Shown here: in pieces, positions 1 through 10,564 of the stretch
Numbering within the stretch: position 1 is the stretch's first letter
Layout: each line of letters opens with the position of its first letter
Assembly (NCBI GenBank): GCA_029962745.1
Contig: CM057154.1
Location: 16,369,757 to 16,433,756 of the forward strand
DNA from: Echinometra lucunter
Lineage: Eukaryota; Echinodermata; Echinoidea; Camarodonta; Echinometridae
Direction: 5' to 3'
Length of the DNA stretch: 64,000 bases
Translations under genes and position numbers: made by a program
The notes under the pieces: generated by a model
Told to the model about the DNA's origin: nothing
The model's database searches: none
The model's input: only the letters and a program-made list of their open reading frames with translations

Positions 1-707
1 ATGAAGAGCCTTGTAAAACAAACCAAACACATGAGCAGAACGAACAAAACATTCTGCACATTGAGTGTTCATTCTGGTCATGTCAGTTTTTGCTGTTTGA
101 ATCTGAATATCTTAAAGAGGAAATAAGCACTACAATCTTTAAGTCGGCTATGCGAAGGCAGGTTTGAAATTACTGCTTTTCCATGCATATTGTCAGAAGG
201 AGCCGTGTTAAGGCCACCGCACACTATACGATCAGATTGCGAGCAGATTTGGAACGTATGGCTATTTTGCATTTAATATGAAGGTTCAAACAAAAAAAAT
301 TTGAGGTTCGCAATAAATACAGGAACGCACTAATCAAAATTTTGGTTAACTGCAGGCCATGTGGTGGAGTAAGGCGAAATCGACTTTAAATTGTAGCTGA
401 TCGTAAGATTGCTATGACATCACCACGATTCGGAATTGACTTCATGTTTGTACCTACAAGGAGGCACACGATAGCCTGGAATTTCAACTTCACTATTCAT
501 ACAACAATTTAGAACTTTGGTCAGTATGATTTTCCATGTTTGAATGTTCAAATCAAATATTATAACAATTTTCCCAAACTCGGAGCGCAGACAGATCGTG
601 TAGTGTGCGGTGGGTTTTAGAGAGATTTTTTCCTATTTTTAAGCATGAAGTTTTCATTGCTGCTTTCTGACATCATTGTCCACCTCATATATTATTTTTT
701 TTTGCAG
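1..707 (+). other. Probable intron of the left-edge gene
   Basis: No convincing coding exon is seen here. It ends in a pyrimidine-rich tract (about 689-703) followed by AG at 706-707, a good 3' splice site for the exon at 708. I infer it is intron of a plus-strand gene whose other exons lie left of the window. Confidence 0.4.
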
Positions 708-758
708 GAGGTTCGAGGGATCCCTGCCAAGAAGCCTCAGCCGGACTACTTCCTGTGA
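708..758 (+). CDS. Terminal coding exon of an unidentified gene (partial)
   Basis: A strong acceptor (poly-T then GCAG at 704-707) is followed by 16 codons and a TGA stop at 756-758. The peptide reads EVRGIPAKKPQPDYFL. Codon choice is balanced and GC-richer than the surroundings, as in the confident exons elsewhere in the window. The entry phase is not fixed because the upstream exon is outside the window; phase 0 is assumed. I do not recognise the protein from this short C-terminus. It could also be a chance acceptor followed by a short open frame. Confidence 0.45.
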   Translation, partial: EVRGIPAKKPQPDYFL

Positions 759-1949
759 TCAGCAGCCCCATCTCATCCCTTTTTATACAGCGAGTTTTTA
801 TCTTTTTTGTGACAAGATCTCAACTATTTTTCCAACTCGAATCCAGCACTCACTCCAGCAGGGCCTGGAAAACCCTGCATCACAACATTGCTATGCGATC
901 AGCAGATCCACTTTATTGTAGTGAAGCCAAAACAGGCACAATCCTATTCCACTGATATCCGAGTCTTGAAGAAGTTGTAAATGCATGAGATGTGGAAATT
1001 TACCCGTGCAGAATTAATCTTCCACATTGAGAGAATGAGTACTGATAGGAAAACTAGAACTTGTAAGAGTGGTATGGTGCAAGTCTTCGAGTCAGAGTAA
1101 GTGCTAAATCGGCTACAGATCACCTGCAATTAGGGAACAAGTTTGAAGTCACTTAGTTCAGAGCCCTTTTGGCTTTTCCTTCATCATGGAGGCTTTATTT
1201 CTTCATATGACTACTCATAATCTCAATCATTTTACATGTCCACATCTAGGGCTGTTAGAAAATCTTCCTAAATCAAATTGCAGTCAGCTGGTGTAATGTG
1301 GTGTGGATTTAAGTACATGTATTTGCAAATATTGTGGCACATTTGAGACAGATTTTCTAGTACAAGCAAGTTTTCCTTTGTGAAGACCATTTTATTCTGC
1401 TGAGTGCCAGAATGGCATTCGTTGTATTTATGAAAAGAGGAGTTGAAGATATCTGGCTCTCAGTAGACCATTTAATCTTTTCTTATCACAGTGTTTTATG
1501 CTCGCTGACAATGGATTTATGGACTTGCAATTCTATTATTATTATTATGGGTGACATACTGTAGAACAAGAAGCCTACCTTTGTTAAGAACTTTTGCAAA
1601 TTTAGCAAGTGGTTTACTTTTGTGATTTTTCATGTCGCAAATTAATATAATCAAGGCACTTAAAGTTTTCTAGTTGGTGAGGGTTCATTATACAGAACTT
1701 TCTGGTTTTACAGTATGTCCCCAGCAATGACTATTGGATTCTGTGTTAGCAAACTTTCTAATTTACCTAGTATTTTTTTACAGTGCATAGTCACTGATTT
1801 TTTGTAGGCTATGTTGTTAAAGAAGTTTTAGGGTGATTATGTTAAATTTTGAGGGCATTTGTCTTGTTTTGTTTGTTTTTTTTGTTCGCAAGATAATAGA
1901 ATTGGATACACTATCTGTATAGGAAAATCAATGAGAAGATGGTTTTATA
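759..1949. other. Probable 3'UTR and intergenic DNA
   Basis: AT-rich sequence after the presumed stop. I see no coding exon, no RNA gene and no clear repeat. The first part is probably the 3'UTR of the left-edge gene. Confidence 0.35.
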
Positions 1950-2395
1950 GCCAATTGGTCTACTACCAGTTGGTCTAATTGCCAGATCGTCTAACACCAC
2001 CATGGCTAGACCTATTTGGTCTATCATTTTGGTCTAATTGTCATTTGGTCCAATCATCACTTGGTCTAATACCCACTTGGGCTAATTGTCATTTTGTCTA
2101 ATGATCAAGTGGTCTTATTGCCACTTTGTCTACTTATTTTTCCTCATTTCGTCCAATGACTATTTGGTCTATTACCAGTTCATCCAATCAGATAGATGTA
2201 GTGTTAGACCAAGTGGGTATTGGACGAAATGGGCATAACCTAACTGGAAATTAGATGAAATGGTAAATGGACTAAGTGGCATTTAGACCAAATGGTTATT
2301 AGACAAACTGGTTGTAGATGAAATGGGAATAGACAATGTGGGATGAGACCAAATGGGCATTGGACAAAGGGGGAGTAGACCAAATGACAATTCAC
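1950..2395. repeat. Inverted array of ~18-bp degenerate units
   Basis: The left half (about 1950-2185) repeats units of the form TTGGTCTAATTGCCA. The right half (about 2200-2395) repeats the reverse complement, with ATTAGACCAAAT-like units. The whole can fold into a long imperfect hairpin made from a tandem repeat. Units vary by several bases, so it is not recent. The short open frame at 2336-2551 is a by-product of the repeat. Confidence 0.75.
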
Positions 2396-2633
2396 CAGAA
2401 GATGTATGTTATGGTGACAATAATAGCAAGTGTTTCATATTGCTGCATTGAACAAGCCATCTTGTCTATTATTTGGTCAGATATTGACCAACGTGAAGCC
2501 ATAGAACTCGTGATTTTTCATTTAGTCGGTCAGAATGAAAAGTCAGAATGACCTCAGTGTATAAAAGGAAACTCTTGATATGCAACATTCTGTAAAAGAT
2601 ATATTGCGAAGTTTAGTTAAAGGCAGCAGTTTA

Positions 2634-2984
2634 TTAAAGGCAGCAGCCCACATTTGCAAGTGGCACTCAACCTGCAGAGGTTTTACTTTAGATTGCTTTA
2701 AGCCACAGAAAAACACTCGTAAAGTTTTAGATCCCAGTACATTCCCATTTAGGATTGAGAAGAAAATATTCAACACAATTTTTCTTTTATTTTCTTTGTT
2801 TTGTAAACGCGTCTTCCTGATGCTTTAAGAGTAAAACCATTAATTTTTCACTTATTCTTTGGAATATTGTTGTAAATTGATAACATGATAGTATTACATG
2901 AATATCTGTCATTTAAAATTGAAATTGGCTTATTTCTCTTCAAATTCTGAAACAATGTTGTGCAAATGTGGGCTAATACCTTAA
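2634..2984. mobile_element. MITE-like element, family A, copy 1
   Basis: It starts TTAAAGGCAGCAGCCCACAT and ends with the inverted equivalent, GCAAATGTGGGCTAATACCTTAA. A second copy lies in reverse orientation at 17631-18005. Both share the internal stretch of GCTTTAAGCCA and a run of AAACACTCG. No coding capacity is seen, so this is a short non-autonomous TIR element. Confidence 0.75.
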
Positions 2985-3237
2985 AGGATTTGATACGTTG
3001 ATCATAAGGATCTTGTTAAGAGCCATCACTTTCATTTTGATCATGGCAAAGTCAGAAGAAAATTTCACAGATGTGATCCACTGTGTCATGTTCTGTATAT
3101 GAATGAAATAGGAAGCATAATCTTTGTTAGAATTCCTTGAAATTGGAGGCACTTCTACTTTCAGAGCAAAGTGACCCTGAACATAATTCTTAGAGTAAGT
3201 ATGACATTTACTCAGCATGATCAGGTCTTGTATACTT

Positions 3238-3258
3238 GGGGGGGGGGGGGGGGGGGGG
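3238..3258 (+). repeat. Poly-G run (21 G)
   Basis: Uninterrupted G homopolymer abutting a TIR element. Its length may be an assembly estimate. It is one of many G or C runs in the window. Confidence 0.9.
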
Positions 3259-3475
3259 TGCTTTCACAAAGAGTTACTTTGGAATTAAATTCACTCTTAA
3301 ATTCCTAGTTACGTGCTGTATATTATGCATCACCTCATTGGTCAGATCATGCTCACTTGATGCGCGCTATTGGGAAGTCTCATCAATTAGATTACTCATT
3401 AAGTACTGGATGTACATTAGCGCTTAGGTATGACTCCAAGTCCAACTTAACTCTTTGTGAAACATCCCCTGGGAA
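3257..3475. mobile_element. TIR element with TTTCACAAAGAGTTA ends, copy 1
   Basis: The left end reads GCTTTCACAAAGAGTTACTT. The right end is its inverse, AACTTAACTCTTTGTGAAAC. A shorter relative with the same ends lies at 40352-40455. No coding capacity. Confidence 0.7.
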
Positions 3476-3760
3476 TGTTTACCAATACTCATATTCAGTG
3501 CGAAATTATTACATATTTGTTATCCTTATATCTTCCACTTAACAGAGAATTTTTTCATAATGTACAAAACAACTACATTAAAAATTTCAGTTTGTTTTCT
3601 TGACGATATTTGTGTGTTACTGCAAGTTCAAATGAATGTTATCACTTGTATCGTCACATTTATTAATGGGGGGGGGGGAAGGTCTTTTGATGACTCCTAT
3701 TTTATATGGTATGTCACCTTGATTATGTAAAACATCTACATGTTGCATTTTTTTAGGTGA

Positions 3761-3960
3761 TCGTCATAAAAATTATCATCATCACCATCGTGGTCATCAT
3801 CATCATCATCATCTACTTCTCTATTGGAATTACCATCCTCATCATTATGCTTTATGATAGGATACGATGCAATATGATACGATAGGATGAGTTCATTCGT
3901 ATCTCTCTTAGCCAGGTATTTGCAGTTTTGCATCATCATCATCATCCTTGAACTTTACCT
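3761..3960. repeat. ATC/ATG microsatellite stretch
   Basis: Two clusters of (ATC)n with interruptions, at about 3773-3815 and 3930-3950. Acidic or Met-rich frames through it are artefacts of the repeat. Confidence 0.7.
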
Positions 3961-4279
3961 CCATTGTAATGGCAACATACATGCATTTTCTTTGATATAT
4001 TAAACCTCCATATGTAAATTGTTTTCCGCACTTACATGATATGAATTTCAAATTACGATATCTGAAAACAAATTTTTGTACAAGATGCACATTTTTTCTT
4101 TCAACCTTCTTGATCTTGATACCATATTAACACGAGAATGGGCTTTTCTTTTGCCATTTGCTATCCATTGTTCTATCTCATGATTAAAAACACTCAAAAA
4201 GAGTTTATTTTGTGAGCTGGAAAGTTCTTCTGCTATACATGTCAACAGACTTGCTAGCATAGACATTGGTTAGGGTCAA

Positions 4280-4810
4280 GTGACCATGGAATAGAATGAT
4301 CTTTGTTTAAAATGTTTTAGTGTTTGTGTCTTAAAAGTGTCATGGGATGCAATATTGATGATGCAGTTAGGGAGCCTATTCCAGCCTTTACAGTTTCCGT
4401 ACATGTACCAGGAAAGAGAGAACTTAAAGACATCTGTCATACAGTAGATCTGCTTCAACTGTTGACCATTGCTAATTGTTGATCGTTAAGATCTTGTGAC
4501 AGCAAGAGTTGTTATGGACTTACGGAAGTCCTGGTATCCTCTCTGGATCTGTTTCATAAGAGTGAGTCTCCCAACTTTTCCTCCAAGCTCCAGAGTATGC
4601 CAATCCAGATCGTCGATCATGTGGGTGACTTTGGCATGTTGGCCGTAATTTTTGCAGACCAGTCTGGTAGATCGTCACTTGACCGTTTGAATGTTGACTG
4701 GGAGTTCAAAAAGCGTTTGAGAAGTGGGGGTTGTGTTCAGGTTGCCAGAGAGTTGTTGAATGATACAAAACACTTGCATAGTACCATGAAAGTGTGCATA
4801 GGATAGATTT
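4280..4810 (-). pseudogene. LINE reverse transcriptase C-terminal fragment (decayed)
   Basis: Reading the minus strand from about 4800 down to 4300 gives a protein trace typical of the end of a CR1/jockey-type non-LTR reverse transcriptase. It begins RSTRLVCKNYGQHAKV, then THMIDDLDWHTLE, LTLMKQIQRGY, QQLKQIYCMTDVFKFS and GWNRLPNCIINIASHDTFKT. The order matches the family's usual tail (RRAARxV, LxWxxLxxRR, LxxxYK, R.. then WNxLP and FK). Stops interrupt it, for instance within the KxRSTRLV step and before the RSTISNG stretch, so it is a dead 3' fragment. No 5' half, endonuclease or target-site duplication was recognised. Confidence 0.75.
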
Positions 4811-6224
4811 GAAGGAAATACTGAGTGCTCATATCTTATGCTGCCATGATATGGAGTCAGTGATATGTGTTGGAAATGAAATGAAATCATCACAGTATCA
4901 ACAAGTACATAAACTGTGTATCCAAAACCTGTGTGACATGAAAAATTTATGAAATGTGAACATGGGCTGCATTGAGGCCACACTGCAAAATTTCAGTGTG
5001 CAGTCCAGTTTTAATTACTTGGTGGCGTGAAACTTGCGAATCTGAACCACTTGCAAAAGGTCCATGTGCATGAGAGTATATTTGTATATTCATCCATAAG
5101 TTGCCTAGACTGTACCAATGCAATTTGTTACTTTAAAAATCATCCCAGTCATAGCTTTCTTAAAATTGACTGAATCTAAGTTTAAACCCAGTGTCCTGGT
5201 TCACTCATTCATTGGAATGTTGGCCCTGGATTTGAAAAGTGCAAGATAGCCTGCTAAAATTCCAATGTGGAACTTGTACTCTACATAACACATTGCTTTT
5301 TTTCTTCTTTTAATGTACTACATGTAGTTACACTATACTTGTGAGGTAATCGTATTACATGTATTTTGAAAAGTACAATGTATTTGGGGTCCTTATTTAG
5401 AAATTTGAATCCGTTTCCTTATGCAGTGTATTTAAAGCATATGTCACAGTATTACTTGTATTGATTTAATGATGAGAGGGGTGTGTGTTGGACAGGAATT
5501 GTACCCATGATGAATATATTTCCATTTTGCCAGCAATTAAGATATGGTTCTATTAGGACAGCTTTTGCTTTCTCTTTTAAGTATGAAATAACTGCAAATT
5601 ACAACATGACAGTTTTGAGTGTTACTTGGTTTGGATTTGATTTGATCAGTTACAGTTATTCAGGTATATAAGTGATACATGAATATTGTCATGTCAGGGA
5701 ATGGATTCAGTTTCATCAACTGGATAAGCTATATAGGAGTCTGTAATCAATATTATCGTCCTTGAAAAGTTACCAACAGATACATGTAATTTATTGAAGG
5801 TATGATTTATATGGTATCAACTCTTCTGCTTATTCCTTTGAATGAAATTGCTTTATTTAAATGCCACAAAAATTGGGCAACATGGATCACTATTAATTCT
5901 ACTTGCCCGGAATTGTGAAAAGTGTAAATATGTGTATTATCATTTTTTAAGAATAATGAAATGTCCAAATGGTTTTCTTCCTCAGCTTCTCCAGTTGAAT
6001 TAAGATATTGCCTTTGTAAATTACCTGTAAATTTCTGGAAGGAAGCCCACTCGGAATTTTATTAAAAACCCAATGGTACTAATTTCTTCCCAGATTTCTG
6101 TGTTCACTTTCATGATTGATCTTTGTTGGTACAGTAGATACAACTGGAGGTCACTTTAATTTTGTGGTTATTAGACTAAGGCCCTGTAGCAGAGTGTGAT
6201 CAGTTCGTCACGGACAGGCATTTA
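4811..6224. other. Intergenic DNA, nothing recognised
   Basis: AT-rich sequence with no exon, RNA gene or clear repeat that I can support. Confidence 0.4.
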
Positions 6225-6545
6225 AAAAAAATCCCAACTTTGAAGGTCTGTAAAAATTAATAATAATAATCCATTCTTGTATAGCGTATATCACGTTATT
6301 ATCTAACGTCTCTATGCACTTCCAAAGGACTTTAGATATTATTACCCTGGCTTTAGCCCGGCAGCCTTTTACAGCGCACAAGCATTTCAAGGAATTAATT
6401 CCTGCCAGGTACCCATTTACCTCACCTGGGTCGAGTGTGGCAAATGTAGATTAATGTCTTGCCAAAGGACATTAGTACTGCGGCAGGGATTCGAACCCCG
6501 CACCTTGTGGTTCAAAGTCCGGAGACTTATCCACTGGACCAAAAC
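6225..6545 (-). mobile_element. tRNA-derived SINE
   Basis: On the minus strand the head carries a Pol III box A (TGGTCCAGTGG, about 6532-6542) and a box B (GGTTCGAATCC, about 6487-6497). A body follows, with an (ATT)n-type tail near 6255-6272. This order is standard for tRNA-derived SINEs. The head does not fold into an intact tRNA, so no tRNA gene is called. Confidence 0.75.
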
Positions 6546-7416
6546 ACCTCTTAAGTGACAAGGTATCATGGATTACTTTATGGTTTATCATGAAGAGTGT
6601 CACTAAGGGTTCTGAGAAGTCCTATGAGTTTGGTTGTCATGGTTTCCAGTACAAATGCAAATTAAAGAAACTGAGAAAGGTTTAGTGTCACGGATGGACA
6701 AGATAGAAATTCGGTGTGTGACCTTCAAGAACTTTTTTGCTATTCCTATCCAAATAGATTGACCTTGTCAAATATTTCAAATACAAAATGTTGGTCACAT
6801 AAATTGACTTCCCTATCAGCTATTGAGAATTTGATATTGAACCCCTGATTTTGTAGGAGATGTCAAAATGGTGTGTCCCGGATGCACATTTTGCCTAAAA
6901 AGTGCAATTTTTAGCAACACCCCTGCTGAAAATATTTTGGTCCAATGAAGTCCCTATCTCAGAACTTTCTAAGAACCACATACAAACAATTTAAGATACA
7001 AATAACATTGGATAAAATCTCTCCACATAGGATACCATGAGTGTCACAGACAGACAAAATGTTACCCTGAACTGATCACACTCGGCACAAAGCTTTAATA
7101 GTGACCGATCTTACAACTGATTTCTGCGCCTACGTAGCAATCAGTTCAATTAACTCTTTGGATGCGAAATTCGCACCCCTGCACTATCGGCGGCATGCAA
7201 AGTTCGCATTTCATGCTCAATTACGGAGCCTATAATATTCACTTAAAATATATTGATTTCCCCGCAGGTAGCAGCATTCGCTTCTAATTGTTCACATCCC
7301 TTACTTGAAAAGTTACAGCTAGTTAAATTCAGCACGTCAATTTTCATGGCCATTATTAAGCACTCTTTGAAAATAATTCAGCACACAGGTTCTTGGTCCA
7401 GTGCTCAAAGAGTTAA

Positions 7417-8005
7417 AGGAGAATGAAACCCTGGGGAAAAATCAGTTTTAATGAAAAGGATAGAGAGAAGCAAAATTTTAAAAAGTTCCATCAAAAACAG
7501 CTACGAAATGAGTAATTCATGAAAGTTTGAAAAGTCTCAATTTAATTTCTATGGCGATCCTCAAACTGGCTATGTTGCTTTAAAATGGCAGGTTTAGAAG
7601 GAAAAAACTCAATATGTGTTGTATACAAAATTTCATATTTTCTCCACTATCTCTGTGCGAGGGTGTAGCTTGTCTCATTAGCTCGAAATATATCATGGGA
7701 AAACTGTATTTGACACAACATGTTGAGCTCATAAAGATACAAGCAGCATCTTTATAGAGATAAGAAAATATGAAATTTTGTGTACAAAAGTAACAAAACA
7801 TATTGAGAGTTGTCCTACACCCTGCCATTTTGAAGCCACATTGCCAATTTGAGGATTGCCACAGAAAGTAAATTGAGATTTTTCAAACTTTCATGACTTT
7901 CTTATTTTATAACCGATTTTTGATGGAACTTAAAAATTGCTTCTCTCTATCCTCTCTATGCATGAAAATTGATTTTACCCCAGGGTCTCATTCTCCTTTC
8001 ACACA
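7417..8005. mobile_element. Foldback element, ~590 bp
   Basis: Ends are AAAGGAGAATGAAACCCTGG and the inverse, CCAGGGTCTCATTCTCCTTT. The two halves are inversely similar almost to the centre: 7526-7580 pairs with about 7850-7890, and ATTTCATATTTTCTCC pairs with GAAAATATGAAAT. A diverged partial copy lies at 18060-18330. Confidence 0.8.
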
Positions 8006-8643
8006 AATGCAAAGCATGCAGTTAAGATATGTGTTATCAGGCCCGGGGAACAGTCTAAGTTCATGGAAATTCTCTTTGAGTGCCTGTTGTTTTTATAACC
8101 CATGAATGAAGGAGATATCCTTAAGCTGGGACTCTTTCATGAGACCTCACCTAGTTCATTATTTTGGCATGAGGTAAGCCTGAAGAAAAGAAAAATGAAA
8201 ACGGATGATAAGAGTTCCAGGAAATCCTATAGAGGAAAGGATAAAGAGAAAAAGCATGGAGTTCAGAATGATCAAACAAAAATGTTGCAAAAGCCAAGAT
8301 TTCCCTTCCTAGCTGCTTTCTACTTCATATTAAATAAAATAAAAATTACCAAAATTTGTCTTATCTTAAAAGAAAGACTTGTAGTCTATCCTACCAGTGC
8401 TTCACATATCAGTGGATACATTCACACCTATTCTATAATATAATCCCTCATCAACAACCAAGAAAAGGGATATTGAAAAAAGAAATCAGTTTGAAACACA
8501 TGGAGAGCTGCTAGCAACAATCAAGTAAGCGGACTGTAGTCAAGAAATAAGGGTACAGAACCCATTCATTTGTGACATCACACAACCATGACAATGCCCA
8601 TTTCATGCATATCGAGTGATTCTGCAATGACAAATTTCATTAC

Positions 8644-8710
8644 TTTTTAAACCTTTAAAACCTTTTTAACCTTTAGCTTTTAACCTTTAAACCTTTTTCT
8701 CCCATTTTTC
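8644..8710. repeat. Short AACCTTTT-type simple repeat
   Basis: Degenerate repeats of TTTAACCTTTAAACC. Low complexity with no other meaning seen. Confidence 0.6.
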
Positions 8711-8877
8711 GAAAAATAATCTTTACTATTCTTCCCTTTCTGTTTTCCTTATACAAGTCAATGGTTATGAACTTGTAATTCCCCTTTCATAATCAAAGGA
8801 TGCTTAAGCTGCCCTTTGGCAAAAAGAAACTTTTTCAATTGCCATTAAGTGAAAACTGGGGGTGTTTTATACAGCTG

Positions 8878-9147
8878 TTACGAATGACTTTACAAACGAC
8901 TTGAATATGGCAAGCCAAATGGGATTCTCAATCACTATAAATGGCACCAGCTAAAGGTGCAATATGCAAATGTAGATTAACATTACTACTGCTTACAAAC
9001 ATTTTTATTGTGAAGTATATTTTTTTCCACAATTTTAATTGAGATTATGGTAAATGCAGTCACATTTTGTTAAAACATCAGGAAATTTTTTTGCATCCCA
9101 TTTGGCACTTCATATTCAAGCCATTCGTAAAGTCATGCATAACTTTA
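8878..9147. mobile_element. Imperfect foldback element, ~270 bp
   Basis: ACGAATGACTTTACAAACGACTTGAATATGGC near the left end is inversely matched by GCACTTCATATTCAAGCCATTCGTAAAGTCAT near the right end. CCAAATGGGAT pairs with ATCCCATTTGG inside. No coding capacity. Confidence 0.65.
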
Positions 9148-10003
9148 CGAGCAGCTTTATGGAACATACCCTGCACATATAAAATGAATCAACATCCTGT
9201 GCCTCCATAGATGTCTCTTTTTATGAAGCTAGCTTTTTTGAGACATTAACCAATAACTTTTCCTAAAGTAGATTTGTCAATATATTTAACACTGTACACC
9301 TAAACATATTTTCAGAGTACCTTTTCTACAAAAAAGTAACTATGAAACACATCAAGTAAAATAAAACAAAAACCAATTGATAACAGAAAACAGTCACCTT
9401 TCATCATAGAAATTTATATTTCATTCTCAGTTCTCACAATTATATTCTCACAAGAAAAAAGCGTTTAAAAACCTTTGCGGTTTCCCTCATATGTGAATGA
9501 GCCTTTAGAGGTGACAAGCCGCTTCCTTTTTGCAAGTTAGAAAATTGAAGAGTAAAAAGGCAACCCAAATCTCCATTGACAGATTTCTCATGCATGTAGA
9601 TACCCTTGCCACATGCCTTTCAAATTTTTCCCTCTGATGTTCCCCATACACAAAGTATAATCATAAAAAATGTTATGCACAGTCGAAGAATCCTGGTTGT
9701 CAACGATTTTCATGTGCAACGAGCTTCTGATTCGAAAAGTAACCAAGGGTGTGTTTAATGGGGGGACTCGTTTTCTAGAAATTAGAAATGGGTACTTGAG
9801 TCGCGAACACATATCGCGCTGACAACAGGTAGTCTTTCTGGATGTCGTGTATATCGTCGCGATCTGAGTTCCTGATACCTTTGAGCCCATATCCAGCTGC
9901 AGGATGACCTGGGAGTAAAGGTCAAATTATTATTATTATCATTAAAGTCCTAGATCCATCTCTGATATTAGACGATACAGGAATGGAATTATTGACAGTT
10001 TTG

Positions 10004-10564
10004 TCATGAGTTGACTTCACTTGCGACCATTTCTTGATCTACTTCACTCACAACCATTTCCTGGACTTCACCGGACATCATCTCTTGATTCAGTGTCTCC
10101 TCGTTCCTGTAGACAATCTCCACAGCTTGAACAAACATGTCTAATGAAACTGGCTCCTGACCAACCTCATCTATGCGTTCCTTCACACTATCTGTCTTCA
10201 CTCTCCTTCTCTTGATGCTTCCTGTTGTTTCAAGTGCCTCCATCAAGCGTTCCTCCTCCTCCTCCTCCTCCCTGTCATCTCCTTCCTGTTGCTCATGTGC
10301 CTCCTTGTCCCCTTGCTCCACCACCTCCTGGCTGCGATCTGCAACTAAACTGGCATACTTCTGTTCAGCAGAGTCCAAGCATGTCCACAGGTGAGCCAAG
10401 CCCCGAGGGCTGGTTTCTTGCTGGGCAATGACACCGAGTCTTTGCAAGGACTGATGACAGCGCTCACGCAGGGCATCGGTAAGAGTGATGTCTGGTTCGA
10501 CACCATCATCAGGATCATCAGATGAAGGTGCGGATGCTTTGGGGAAGAAGGCTTGAGCCCACAT
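10004..10564 (-). CDS. CARF/MULE gene exon 10 (terminal)
   Basis: Acceptor ACATCCAG, phase 0, and stop TGA at 10004-10006. It encodes 186 residues: MWAQAFFPKASAPSSDDPDD, a helical middle, an acidic run with seven Glu (about 10247-10270), the basic SIKRRRVKTD and a repetitive C-terminus (EMVVSEVDQEMVASEV). The last part looks like internal 10-residue duplication. Confidence 0.8.
   Translation of the reverse strand: MWAQAFFPKASAPSSDDPDDGVEPDITLTDALRERCHQSLQRLGVIAQQETSPRGLAHLWTCLDSAEQKYASLVADRSQEVVEQGDKEAHEQQEGDDREEEEEEERLMEALETTGSIKRRRVKTDSVKERIDEVGQEPVSLDMFVQAVEIVYRNEETLNQEMMSGEVQEMVVSEVDQEMVASEVNS

Noticed and set aside
6480..6545. A tRNA gene on the minus strand
   Set aside because: Box A and box B are present, but the arms do not fold properly and a SINE body with an ATT-type tail follows.
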